Shown here: piece after piece, positions 8,298 to 15,573 of the stretch
Layout: every line of letters begins with the position of its first letter
Position numbering within the stretch: the first letter of the stretch is position 1
From: Gemmatimonadota bacterium
GTDB taxonomy: Bacteria; Gemmatimonadota; Gemmatimonadetes; Gemmatimonadales; GWC2-71-9
Length of the DNA stretch: 16,725 nucleotides
NCBI GenBank assembly: GCA_003221075.1
Contig: QHUF01000309.1
Location: forward strand, 1 to 16,725
Direction of reading: 5' to 3'
Translations under genes and position numbers: made by a program
The notes under the pieces: model-generated
Told to the model about the DNA's origin: nothing
The model's database searches: none
What the model saw: the letters and a program-made list of their open reading frames with translations, nothing else

Positions 8298-9049
8298 AAC
8301 GCGCGGTGCTGTTGGTTCTCGCGCTGGCCGCCGTCGGTGGGTGCAAGCCGCCGGCGGAGGCGCGGCCACCGCGCTCGACGCTCGTCGTGGGCCTCGACAT
8401 CTCCGGCTCATTCCGCAAGAGCGGTCAATTCGACGACGCCCTCCGCTACGCGGCACTGTACATCTATGGGCACATCAACGCGCTCGGCGACTTGAAGCAG
8501 GCCACCGATGTGTTCGTGGGTTCGCTCGGCGGCGAGCACGTCGGACAGCCGAAGAGCTTCCATCCGATCCAGGACCTCGGGGGGAAGACTCCAGCCGAAA
8601 TTGAAGCGAGTCTTCGCGCCTGGTTCCCAGAGGACGATCCCGTCACCGACTTCAACTCTTTCTTCGAACGGACCGCGGTGCACATCAAGCGGCAGAACCT
8701 CGTGCTTGCGCCGCTCAACATTGTCTTGTTCTCAGACGGTGTGCCCGATTTCCCGGGCGCCGGACGCTTGCCTGCTCCGCAGCTCTACGCCAAGATCGAC
8801 GTGAGCCCGATCGAATACTTGTCGCGCAACGTCACGATCCGGTTGCTCTATGCCCAACCCCAGGTGGCGCAAAACTGGGAAAAGCTCGTCCCGCGCAACC
8901 GCGTGAAAATCTGGACCCAGGACCAGAACGTGATGGTCGGATGGCATCGGCACGAAGTGGCTGGCGTCGCGATGGAGCGGCAGGACTCGCTCTGGAGCTG
9001 GACGGAGCAGATCGTCGACTTTCGCGTCCGCCGCGGCAAGATCCTCTAG
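8294..9049 (+). CDS. Lipoprotein with von Willebrand factor A-like domain
   Basis: 251 residues. The N-terminus MKRAVLLVLALAAVGGC is a lipoprotein signal with Cys17 after VGG. The mature part begins with a short Pro-rich linker and then a VWA-like fold. STLVVGLDISGS (28-39) carries the DxSxS metal-site motif (Asp35, Ser37, Ser39), T118-D119 may supply the threonine, and NIVLFSDG (142-149) carries the usual SDG. The remainder (LLYAQPQVAQNWEKLVPRNRVKIW) fits the last strands and helices of the fold. VWA domains bind protein partners through a Mg2+ site; the obvious partner is the membrane protein encoded just upstream through the ATGA overlap. Its stop codon shares CTAG with the convergent methyltransferase gene. 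The VWA call rests on motif reading, not on a profile search. Confidence 0.85.
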   Translation: MKRAVLLVLALAAVGGCKPPAEARPPRSTLVVGLDISGSFRKSGQFDDALRYAALYIYGHINALGDLKQATDVFVGSLGGEHVGQPKSFHPIQDLGGKTPAEIEASLRAWFPEDDPVTDFNSFFERTAVHIKRQNLVLAPLNIVLFSDGVPDFPGAGRLPAPQLYAKIDVSPIEYLSRNVTIRLLYAQPQVAQNWEKLVPRNRVKIWTQDQNVMVGWHRHEVAGVAMERQDSLWSWTEQIVDFRVRRGKIL

Positions 9050-9729
9050 CTGACTGCTCGAACCCACGCGGCCGCATCCGGGGCCGCGTGGGGCACGAGC
9101 CCCCGCCACAGCTTGAAGCGCAGCTTCCTGAAGCCCTTCGGCTCGCGCCCGTCTTTGACGAAAGCAATCAGCCGCCCGACACGGCGGCGTAGTGCGCAAC
9201 GCTGATCTCGCCACGCTCCGCCGTCACTCGGCCGATATTGCGCCCAGCCAATCGATCCGCATAGCCCCGCCGGCCCGAACTCGTTCGAGTCGAGCAGCTC
9301 TTCGGCGAACACGCGCACCGGTCCTTCGAACGTGTGGAGCACGTCGTGCAGCGCGACGATCGCCCCAGAAACCAAATGCGGGCGAAAGAGATCGATATCC
9401 GCCTTCGCGCCGCGATAGGTGTGGTCGCCGTCGATCCAGAGAAACCGGATCGGACGGGTCCAGCCGCGCGCCAAGTCACTGGAGTACGCGCGATGGGCCT
9501 CGACGGTGCGCTCGACCCCCGCGGTCCGCAGCGATGCCTGAAAGTCATCCCACGACGACTGCCCCGAGCCGTGACCAAAATCGGTGACCGCGGGCGCGGA
9601 ATGCGGATCCACGGCGACGACCGGACCAAGATCGAAGCGCTGTGCGATAGAAGCCAGACCAACGGTGGACTTTCCTTTGAAGCTGCCAATCTCGAGGATG
9701 ATGCCCTGCGCGGGGGCGCACGCCGCCAC
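9046..9729 (-). CDS. Class I SAM-dependent methyltransferase (Methyltransf_24 type)
   Basis: SAM-binding motif I is ILEIGSFKGKST (11-22), followed by VVAVDPHSA (37-45), the motif FLWIDGDHTYRGAKADIDLF (96-115) and ALHDV (126-130), as in the family-24 methyltransferases often tied to glycan or secondary-metabolite modification. The C-terminal 55 residues are strongly basic (CALRRRVGRL, GFRKLRFKLWRG). The first GTG is at 9729, only ten residues before motif I, which is short for the fold. The same frame stays open upstream and encodes EEAWTRVRAAPGFLTEREAR, a plausible missing N-terminus, but holds no ATG, GTG or TTG. An ATT at 9802-9804 with GGAG 5 bases before it is a candidate start. A small hairpin (GATCAG/CTGATC, 9816-9838) lies just ahead of it. 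Last gene of the right-hand operon; substrate unknown. Confidence 0.87.
   Translation of the reverse strand: MAACAPAQGIILEIGSFKGKSTVGLASIAQRFDLGPVVAVDPHSAPAVTDFGHGSGQSSWDDFQASLRTAGVERTVEAHRAYSSDLARGWTRPIRFLWIDGDHTYRGAKADIDLFRPHLVSGAIVALHDVLHTFEGPVRVFAEELLDSNEFGPAGLCGSIGWAQYRPSDGGAWRDQRCALRRRVGRLIAFVKDGREPKGFRKLRFKLWRGLVPHAAPDAAAWVRAVS
9063..9092. terminator. Strong hairpin at the convergent junction, possible terminator
   Basis: CCCACGCGGCC (9063-9073) and GGCCGCGTGGG (9082-9092) form a perfect 11-base stem with an 8-base loop, 13 bases past the lipoprotein stop. It lies inside the 3' end of the methyltransferase gene. No T-run follows on the plus strand, so it may act as a 3'-end stabiliser or a Rho-assisted stop rather than a classical intrinsic terminator. 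Confidence 0.45.
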
Positions 9730-9851
9730 AAGCGCCAGGAATCGGGCTTCGCGCTCCGTCAGAAACCCCGGAGCGGCCCGTACTCGTGTCCAGGCCTCCT
9801 CAATGGCTGCTCCAAGATCAGACGGCGGACGGCTGATCGCTGACGGCGTAG

Positions 9852-10286
9852 TCAGCAGTACTGCTCGAAGGCCGCGGTCAGATCGGCTGCGATGTCCGTG
9901 GCGTTGCGGCCCTCGATATTCCGCCGTTCGAGCATGAACACGAGTCGTCCATCCTTGAACAGCGCGATCTGCGGTGAAGACGGAGCGTAACCCGTGAAGT
10001 AGCTCCGCGCGCGGGTCGTCGCGTCTGCGTCCTGGCCTGCGAAGACGGTGACCAGCCGCGGAGGGCGGCGCTCATTCTGGATCGCAAGCGCGGCGGCCGG
10101 CCGGGCATTTCGTGCCGCACAGCCGCAGACGGAGTTCACCACGACCAGCGTGGGCGCCCGCTCTTTAGCGAGCACGGCATCCACCTCTTCAGGCGTCCGC
10201 AACTCCTCGAACCCGAGGCGCGTCAACTCCTCGCGCATCGGGCGAACCATTTCGGGATCGTACATCGGGACGTTCAGATTACGCAT
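9852..10286 (-). CDS. Bacilliredoxin (BrxA/BrxB, YphP/YqiW family)
   Basis: 144 residues, the family's normal length. A thioredoxin-like fold with the diagnostic motif NSVCGCAARNARPA (51-64) holding the CGC pair Cys54 and Cys56. In Bacillus these proteins remove bacillithiol from oxidised protein cysteines. FTGYAPSSPQIALFKDGRLVFMLER carries the cis-Pro strand and the rest of the fold. A further cysteine is the very last residue (QYC), which is unusual in my reading. ATG with GAGGAG about 4 bases upstream; only 7 bases separate it from the enoyl-CoA hydratase stop, so it belongs to the same operon. Whether this organism makes bacillithiol cannot be judged here. Confidence 0.93.
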   Translation of the reverse strand: MRNLNVPMYDPEMVRPMREELTRLGFEELRTPEEVDAVLAKERAPTLVVVNSVCGCAARNARPAAALAIQNERRPPRLVTVFAGQDADATTRARSYFTGYAPSSPQIALFKDGRLVFMLERRNIEGRNATDIAADLTAAFEQYC

Positions 10287-10293
10287 GCTCTCC

Positions 10294-11052
10294 TCACTTT
10301 TTGAGAAACGCGCTCAATGCGGCGCGAAAGTCTGGAGTACTTCTGCTCACGGCGTTGACATCGGCGCCGAGGCGCAGGCCCTCGTCGAAGCTGAGCCCGT
10401 CGAGCTGGTAGAACTGCTGCTTGGTGAACGCCAGTGCCGACGGGCTGGCTTCGGCCAGCACACGGAGTACCTCCGCCGCCTGCTCTTCGAAATCGGCATC
10501 CTCGTAGACGCGCGACACGAGGCCGACTGCGGCCGCCTCGATCCCGTCCAGCAGTCGCCCGGTCGCCGCGAGATCGAAGGCGATCTTCTCTCCCACGGCG
10601 CGCCGCAGCATCGTCATGACGATCGCCGGCACAAAGCCGCGCTGCACCTCGGGATATCCAAACCGCGCGGATTCCGTCGCGAGAATGAGGTCGCACGCGG
10701 TCGCGAGGCCACAGCCACCCGCCAGGGCGCGGCCCTGCACGAGCGCCACAATCGGCTTGGGCAGCTTCCGCATGCGCAGGAACACCTGGGCGAAGTGCAG
10801 CGCGGCCTGGCGGTTTTGCTCGAGCGTGCGATCCGCCGAGGCGAGCAGCTCGTTCAAGTCCATCCCCGCGCAGAAGTCCGGCCCCGCCCCGCGCACCGCC
10901 ACCACGCGGACGCCCGCATCGAGGTCGGCCCGCTCCAGTGCGGCAACCAGCGCGTCGATCATGGCCGTATCGATCGCGTTGCGCTTGTCGGCGCGGTTAA
11001 GCGTCGCGGTGAGGATGCCGCCGGCGACCTGGACGAGAACGCGATCGCTCAC
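10294..11052 (-). CDS. Enoyl-CoA hydratase/isomerase family protein
   Basis: 252 residues, crotonase fold. The CoA-binding and oxyanion parts are visible: NRADKRNAID (19-28), FCAGMDLNEL (60-69), GRALAGGCGLATACDL (107-122) and ARFGYPEVQRGFVPA (129-143). Of the two glutamates used by classical hydratases, the second is kept (E135 in PEVQRG), while the first is Gly115 (GGCGLA instead of GGCELA). This pattern is known among methylglutaconyl-CoA hydratase-like members. With carboxyltransferase and AtuA alongside, hydration of a carboxylated branched enoyl-CoA (3-methylglutaconyl- or isohexenylglutaconyl-CoA) is the best guess. The GTG start overlaps the upstream stop as GTGA (11049-11052). Confidence 0.92.
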   Translation of the reverse strand: MSDRVLVQVAGGILTATLNRADKRNAIDTAMIDALVAALERADLDAGVRVVAVRGAGPDFCAGMDLNELLASADRTLEQNRQAALHFAQVFLRMRKLPKPIVALVQGRALAGGCGLATACDLILATESARFGYPEVQRGFVPAIVMTMLRRAVGEKIAFDLAATGRLLDGIEAAAVGLVSRVYEDADFEEQAAEVLRVLAEASPSALAFTKQQFYQLDGLSFDEGLRLGADVNAVSRSTPDFRAALSAFLKK

Positions 11053-11375
11053 TTCTTCACCTCGATCTCCATGCGAAGCAGCGCCGTGGAAAACACCTTT
11101 CCCTGGGCATCGGTCTTGAGGGATATGGTGCCGCCGCCGTCGAGCGCGCCGTGCAGCAGGAAATTGAGCGCGTAGAGGTTTGGCAGCTCGAAGCGCTCGA
11201 CCGGTCCCTTGATCATCCCCTTAAAATGCCGCGCGACACGGGCGGCCGTCACCTGCTTCACGAGGAGCGGATAATCCTTTGGCTTGAGCGCGATTAACCC
11301 GATGTTAGCCGTATCGCCCTTATCCCCTGACCGAGCATGGGCGATATCGACCAGCCGCCGCCGTTGCCGTTTCAC
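11049..11375 (-). CDS. AtuA C-terminal-like domain protein (separate ORF)
   Basis: 108 residues matching the small C-terminal domain of AtuA/DUF1446 proteins: VDIAHARSGDKGDTANIGLIA (9-29) is its hallmark, then VARHFKGMIKGPVERFELPNLYALNFLLHGALDGGG (two parts, 47-82). In several bacteria this domain is the C-terminal part of AtuA; here it is its own gene, in another frame from the N-terminal protein, joined by a GTGA overlap (11372-11375). The two products almost certainly work together. Exact reaction unknown. Both start and stop overlap neighbours (GTGA on each side). Confidence 0.9.
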   Translation of the reverse strand: MKRQRRRLVDIAHARSGDKGDTANIGLIALKPKDYPLLVKQVTAARVARHFKGMIKGPVERFELPNLYALNFLLHGALDGGGTISLKTDAQGKVFSTALLRMEIEVKK

Positions 11376-12754
11376 GCTTCGATCAGCTCCACGGACGGCT
11401 GCACCATCCGCTTGTCGAGCAACGCGGGCCAGTACGCCACGATCTCCTCGGGTTTGGGCCGTCCCCCGGCGAAGCCGGTGACGCTCGGCGGCCCATTGAG
11501 AATGAGGGGCGCGATCTCGCGCGTGAAGCGGTCCACCGGCGCCTCGTCGCGCGCGCGCACGCCCACGCGCAGCTGCACTTCGGGGATAGCGGTGATGTCC
11601 ACGTCCTTCAGCGCCAGCGGTCCGTGCGTGGCGTCGGCGCCGACAAACTCGGTGTGAATCGCTTCGAACTTGAGGCCCAGGTCGTCGAGGCGGTGACGCA
11701 GGATGCGATCGGCGGCTTTCGCCTTCTCGAGGGCGTCGGGCCAGGCGTACACCAGCGTCCCGACCGCCTTGTAACCGTAGAAGTAGGCAACCGAGACTTT
11801 CAGCTTGTCGGTCGCGGGTTTTCCTCTGACACCAGACACCCGAACCCTGTCCTTGCTCACCTGATGCAGTTGGATCGTCGTGAAGTCCGCGACACCGTCC
11901 GGTGTGATGTAAGCACGCGGGTCACCCATTTCGTAGACGAGCTGCTCGGTGACTGACGCGATGTCGATGCGGCCGCCGGTGTGCGGGTGCTTCACGATGT
12001 CGAAGCTCCCGTCGGCGCGGGCTTCGACAATGGGATAGCCGACGTTGGCCAGGTCGGGGATCCGGTTCCAGTCGTGGAGACAGTTCCCGCCGCTGCATTG
12101 CGCTCCGCATTCGATGATATGCCCGGCGACCGTGCCCGCGGCGATTTGATCCCACGCGTCGGCTGGCCAACCGAACGCATGCATCAACGGCCCCAGCGTC
12201 AGCCCGGTATCGGTCACGCGTCCCGTGATCACGACTTGGGCGCCGCGCTGCAGCGCTTCGACGACCGGAGCCGCGCCGAGATAGGCGTTGGCGGAGAGGA
12301 CTCTGTCGCGGACGTCATGCAGGGGGCGGCGCGTGTCGAGGTTCATGAGATCGTGCCCGCGAGCGATCAAGCCGTTGAGGCGTCCCAGCAGATCGTCTCC
12401 GGTGACGACGCCGATCGTCAGTTTGCGGTTCAGCCCGAGCTTCCGCGCGACGGCGGCGACCGCCATGGCGCAGGCCCGAGGATTCACACCGCCCGCATTG
12501 GCAGTGACCTTGATGCCCCGCTCCACGATCGTGGGGAGGATCCGCTCCATCTGTGTGACGAAGTCCGTGGCGTAGCCGCGCGCGGGATCGCGCGATTTCT
12601 GTTTCTGTAAGATTGACATCGTGACTTCGGCGAGATAGTCCATCATCAGGTAATCCACCGGACCGCCGGTCACCTGGCGGTACGGCGCTTCCAGCCAATC
12701 TCCCCAGAATCCCTGCCCACCTGCGACCCGCACCGACGCTCGACTACTCGTCAC
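11372..12754 (-). CDS. AtuA-type acyclic terpene utilisation protein (DUF1446)
   Basis: 460 residues. The start VRVAGGQGFWGDWLEAP (8-24) and internal motifs VDYLMMDYLAEVTMSIL (33-49), VTANAGGVNPRACA (83-96), VVITGRVTDTGLTLGP (174-189) and AGHIIECGAQCSGGNC (210-225) are typical of the AtuA/DUF1446 family. The family is genetically tied to citronellol/geraniol breakdown in Pseudomonas and found in many acyl-CoA carboxylase clusters; its biochemical role is not settled. The frame is open for about 80 codons upstream, but the family N-terminus and the GTG at 12754, placed in a GTGA overlap with the protease stop (12751-12754), fix the start. Many relatives are about 590 residues because they include the C-terminal domain found here as the next gene. 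Confidence 0.92.
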   Translation of the reverse strand: MTSSRASVRVAGGQGFWGDWLEAPYRQVTGGPVDYLMMDYLAEVTMSILQKQKSRDPARGYATDFVTQMERILPTIVERGIKVTANAGGVNPRACAMAVAAVARKLGLNRKLTIGVVTGDDLLGRLNGLIARGHDLMNLDTRRPLHDVRDRVLSANAYLGAAPVVEALQRGAQVVITGRVTDTGLTLGPLMHAFGWPADAWDQIAAGTVAGHIIECGAQCSGGNCLHDWNRIPDLANVGYPIVEARADGSFDIVKHPHTGGRIDIASVTEQLVYEMGDPRAYITPDGVADFTTIQLHQVSKDRVRVSGVRGKPATDKLKVSVAYFYGYKAVGTLVYAWPDALEKAKAADRILRHRLDDLGLKFEAIHTEFVGADATHGPLALKDVDITAIPEVQLRVGVRARDEAPVDRFTREIAPLILNGPPSVTGFAGGRPKPEEIVAYWPALLDKRMVQPSVELIEA

Positions 12755-15573
12755 TTTATGCCGCCCGCTCCGCGAGACTGCGGCGGGACCGGCGTGCGCC
12801 GCGCCGCGAGTGACCCCGTGAGCGTCGTGACGCGAGTCTCGATCAAGGCGGCGAAGCCATCCGGCATGGCGAGCGCCGGCGGGTTGGGCAACCGCAGCAC
12901 GGTGCGGCCTCCCGCGACGACGGACAGCGCCCGGCCTTCGCCCACGGGGTCGTTGGGGCCAAGGAAGCGCGCGCGGGCGGTGGCGCGCCACGAGTGACCC
13001 GGCAGACGAGCGAAGGCGGGATAGAACTCGATGGTGAGCGGGACCCCGATGACCGAGTCCGACAGGGCCATACTCATGCGGCCGAACGCGTAGTTCACGG
13101 GCTGGTTGCCGCCGCGGACCTGCTGTCCGGTCGAGTCGTACACCGTGATCGACAGGTCCGTCAGCTCGTCCCAGAGATCCGGCGGCAGCTCGAGATCCAC
13201 TTCCATGCGTTTGGCCCAGCGCGGCGCGCGCACCTGGAGTGACTCCGCCGGCTGCCCGCGGCCCGCGATCGCATACGTGCGCTCGGCGCCCACCAGACGG
13301 TAGACGACCTGACCGCTCGCCGTCGCGCCCTCACCGCTGAGCACGCTCGATGCTTCCAGGCCGCCGTGATCCGTCACCGCGAGGGCGACGGGCCCCAATT
13401 CCGCGCGCGCCGTCACGGTCGTTGCAGCGAGCGGGGGCGCGATGACGTCCAGCTCGTAGACTCCGGGCACGATGTCTTCGCCGCGGACGGTGATCAGCGC
13501 CGTCCCCGGCTGCTGCGCGCCGATCTCGATGTCGTCCGGAGCCGTCCGTGCCGGAGCGCCATTGGGTTCGTACAGCCGTACCGTCGCCTGCTGGCCGAGC
13601 GAATCGGGCAAGGTCACGGTGGCCCGCAGGGTCGCGTTGTCCTGCGGTACGCGTACGAAGTAGCGCTGCACCGTGCCCGGACCCACCATGCGCCGTTCGT
13701 CGAACAGCACTTTCGCCGACAGGTCTGTGGGCACGATGACAGTGTTGACGAGCGTAAACAGGGGTCCGGCGACGGGATCGCCGGGGTTTCGCGCGCTCAC
13801 CGTCCCGACGTAGACACCAGGTGTGGTCAAGGCACCGCGGTTGTACGTGACCGCGATCTGCGTGGTGCGCGGTCCGGCGTCGACGGAGTCGTCCACGCTG
13901 AGCCACGGAACGTCCGCGCGCAGGGCGAACTCCGCGGCGCGCAATCCGGCCACGTGACGCACGGTAAACGTCTCGACGCTGTCCTGGGGCCCGGCGAATC
14001 CGTTGCGGCGGAACGCGGCTGTGACGCCGGTGGATGCATGGACGCTGTAGATCGAGCCCTGATGCCCGCCTTCGAGCCACTGATACGCCGCTTCGAGGGC
14101 GGGCATGCCCGCGCCGTCATCGATGAAACGCGCCCCGTTGAACGGGCGCGCCGACATCCGTAGAGCTTGGGCGATGTCGCTCGCCGTAGCGCGGCGGCCT
14201 TCCTGCGCCAGCGCCGACACGAGGCAGGCGGCAAGGCCGGCCGCGTGCGGGGACGACATGCTCGTGCCACCCTTGATCTCGTTGCCGGTGTCCCAGCGCG
14301 GGACGCTGGAGAATGCGACGCCCGGCGTCACGATGTCGGGCTTGGCGAGCTCACCACCGCGCGAGCTGAACCACCCCAGCACATCGCGCGCGGCCGGAAC
14401 GCCCGGCTGCGGCGCCGCCGCGAAGACCCCGGGATAGGTCGCGCCCACCGAGATTGCGAAGTCCGCCGAACCCGGGAAGCCGAGGGTCGACCAGCCGGGC
14501 CCATCGTTGCCGGCACTGATCGTAAAGACCGCCTCGGGGTGCGCGAGCAGGAACGCGTCGACGATCGAATCGATCACGGCGCGGCCTTCGTGCTCGTTGC
14601 CGACGCCGAAGCTCATGTTCAAGACGAGCGGGAGATTGCGTTGCGCGGCGTAGCGCGCGGCGTAGTCGATGGCGCGCATCATGCTGCCGTGGACTGTGAC
14701 GCCGCCGCGCGCGTTGTTCGCGATCTTCAGCCCGATGATCTGGGCGCCCGGCGCGACGCCGGTGAACCCGGCGACGTCGAACAGGTTGTAGCCGGCGGCG
14801 ATGCCGGCGACGTGCGTGCCGTGGCCGGACGTGTCGAAAAAGAGATCGAGGACGGGGGCGCTGTCCGGTGATTCGCTGAAGTTCGCGACGATGCTGATGG
14901 GCTTCCGGCCGAGCGCGATCATCTCGCGTCCCTGGCGATAGTCGTGCAGCGGCATTTCGTCTTCGAACGAGCCATCGAGGTTCGTATCGAGGAAGGCGAC
15001 CCAGCCGTCAGACGCTTTCACCACGACCACGGGAAACTCGTCCGTATTGCGGCCGTTGCCGTTGACGTCGCCCGCGGGGGGCCGGCCGAGCGGCAGCTCG
15101 CGGAACACGCCGCGATACCAGGTGGTGGCGCTGGTCATGCGGCCGATCCGGGCCGCGCCGCGCATCTCCTTGTCGGTCGGCGCGGGGAACGCGGTCAGGG
15201 AAACGCGGCCCTCGCCGGAAAAGTCGCGCAGCTCGATGACCTTGGGGGCGCCGGTACTGGTCGTAGTCAGCCCGGGCACACCGGGGTCGATGCCGCTGTC
15301 CAGAATCGCGATCAGCACGCCTCGCCCGTCGTACGTCGGATGGAGCGTCCGAAACACGTCGACGCCGGTGCTTTTCAGTGGCATCAGCCCCAGCATGAAC
15401 GCCACCGCCGGATCGACCGCCGGCTGCGGCATTGCAGCTCGGCTGCCGTCCGGGGGGATGGCGGACACCGGTGTCGGTGACTTGGGCTTGAGCTGACCCG
15501 GTTTCGTGACGCCCTTGGCGCCGGCGCACGCGGCGATGATGGCGAGCGAGAAGACTGCAACAGGCTTCAACAT
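12751..15573 (-). CDS. S8 subtilase lipoprotein, tripeptidyl-peptidase-II-like
   Basis: 940 residues. MLKPVAVFSLAIIAAC is a lipoprotein signal (Cys16). The catalytic residues are all present: Asp92 in AILDSGIDPG, His251 in SGHGTHVAG, the oxyanion Asn356 in SAGNDGPG, Ser438 in GGTSMSSPHAAG. Asp and His are 159 residues apart instead of about 32 in subtilisin, as in TPPII-like enzymes. The insert contains two calcium-loop-like stretches, DVNGNGRNTDE (169-179) and DTNLDGSFEDE (196-206). The C-terminal half (about 500-940) is beta-rich with no catalytic motif I recognise. Expected to be an anchored extracytoplasmic peptidase. It overlaps the carboxyltransferase gene by 7 bases (ATGTTGA) and the AtuA gene by 4, so it is firmly within the acyl-CoA operon; what it does there is unknown. 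Confidence 0.93.
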   Translation of the reverse strand: MLKPVAVFSLAIIAACAGAKGVTKPGQLKPKSPTPVSAIPPDGSRAAMPQPAVDPAVAFMLGLMPLKSTGVDVFRTLHPTYDGRGVLIAILDSGIDPGVPGLTTTSTGAPKVIELRDFSGEGRVSLTAFPAPTDKEMRGAARIGRMTSATTWYRGVFRELPLGRPPAGDVNGNGRNTDEFPVVVVKASDGWVAFLDTNLDGSFEDEMPLHDYRQGREMIALGRKPISIVANFSESPDSAPVLDLFFDTSGHGTHVAGIAAGYNLFDVAGFTGVAPGAQIIGLKIANNARGGVTVHGSMMRAIDYAARYAAQRNLPLVLNMSFGVGNEHEGRAVIDSIVDAFLLAHPEAVFTISAGNDGPGWSTLGFPGSADFAISVGATYPGVFAAAPQPGVPAARDVLGWFSSRGGELAKPDIVTPGVAFSSVPRWDTGNEIKGGTSMSSPHAAGLAACLVSALAQEGRRATASDIAQALRMSARPFNGARFIDDGAGMPALEAAYQWLEGGHQGSIYSVHASTGVTAAFRRNGFAGPQDSVETFTVRHVAGLRAAEFALRADVPWLSVDDSVDAGPRTTQIAVTYNRGALTTPGVYVGTVSARNPGDPVAGPLFTLVNTVIVPTDLSAKVLFDERRMVGPGTVQRYFVRVPQDNATLRATVTLPDSLGQQATVRLYEPNGAPARTAPDDIEIGAQQPGTALITVRGEDIVPGVYELDVIAPPLAATTVTARAELGPVALAVTDHGGLEASSVLSGEGATASGQVVYRLVGAERTYAIAGRGQPAESLQVRAPRWAKRMEVDLELPPDLWDELTDLSITVYDSTGQQVRGGNQPVNYAFGRMSMALSDSVIGVPLTIEFYPAFARLPGHSWRATARARFLGPNDPVGEGRALSVVAGGRTVLRLPNPPALAMPDGFAALIETRVTTLTGSLAARRTPVPPQSRGAGGIK

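Noticed and set aside
7140..8456. Long minus-strand open frame of 438 codons opposite the membrane protein
   Set aside because: The product is an Arg/Glu/His/Asp-rich shadow of hydrophobic codons, with no ribosome site or motif; the plus-strand gene has a promoter, ribosome site and clear membrane segments.
12755..12991. N-terminal extension of the AtuA frame into the protease gene
   Set aside because: No AtuA similarity before VRVAGGQGFWGDW, and the GTGA overlap gives a natural start at 12754.
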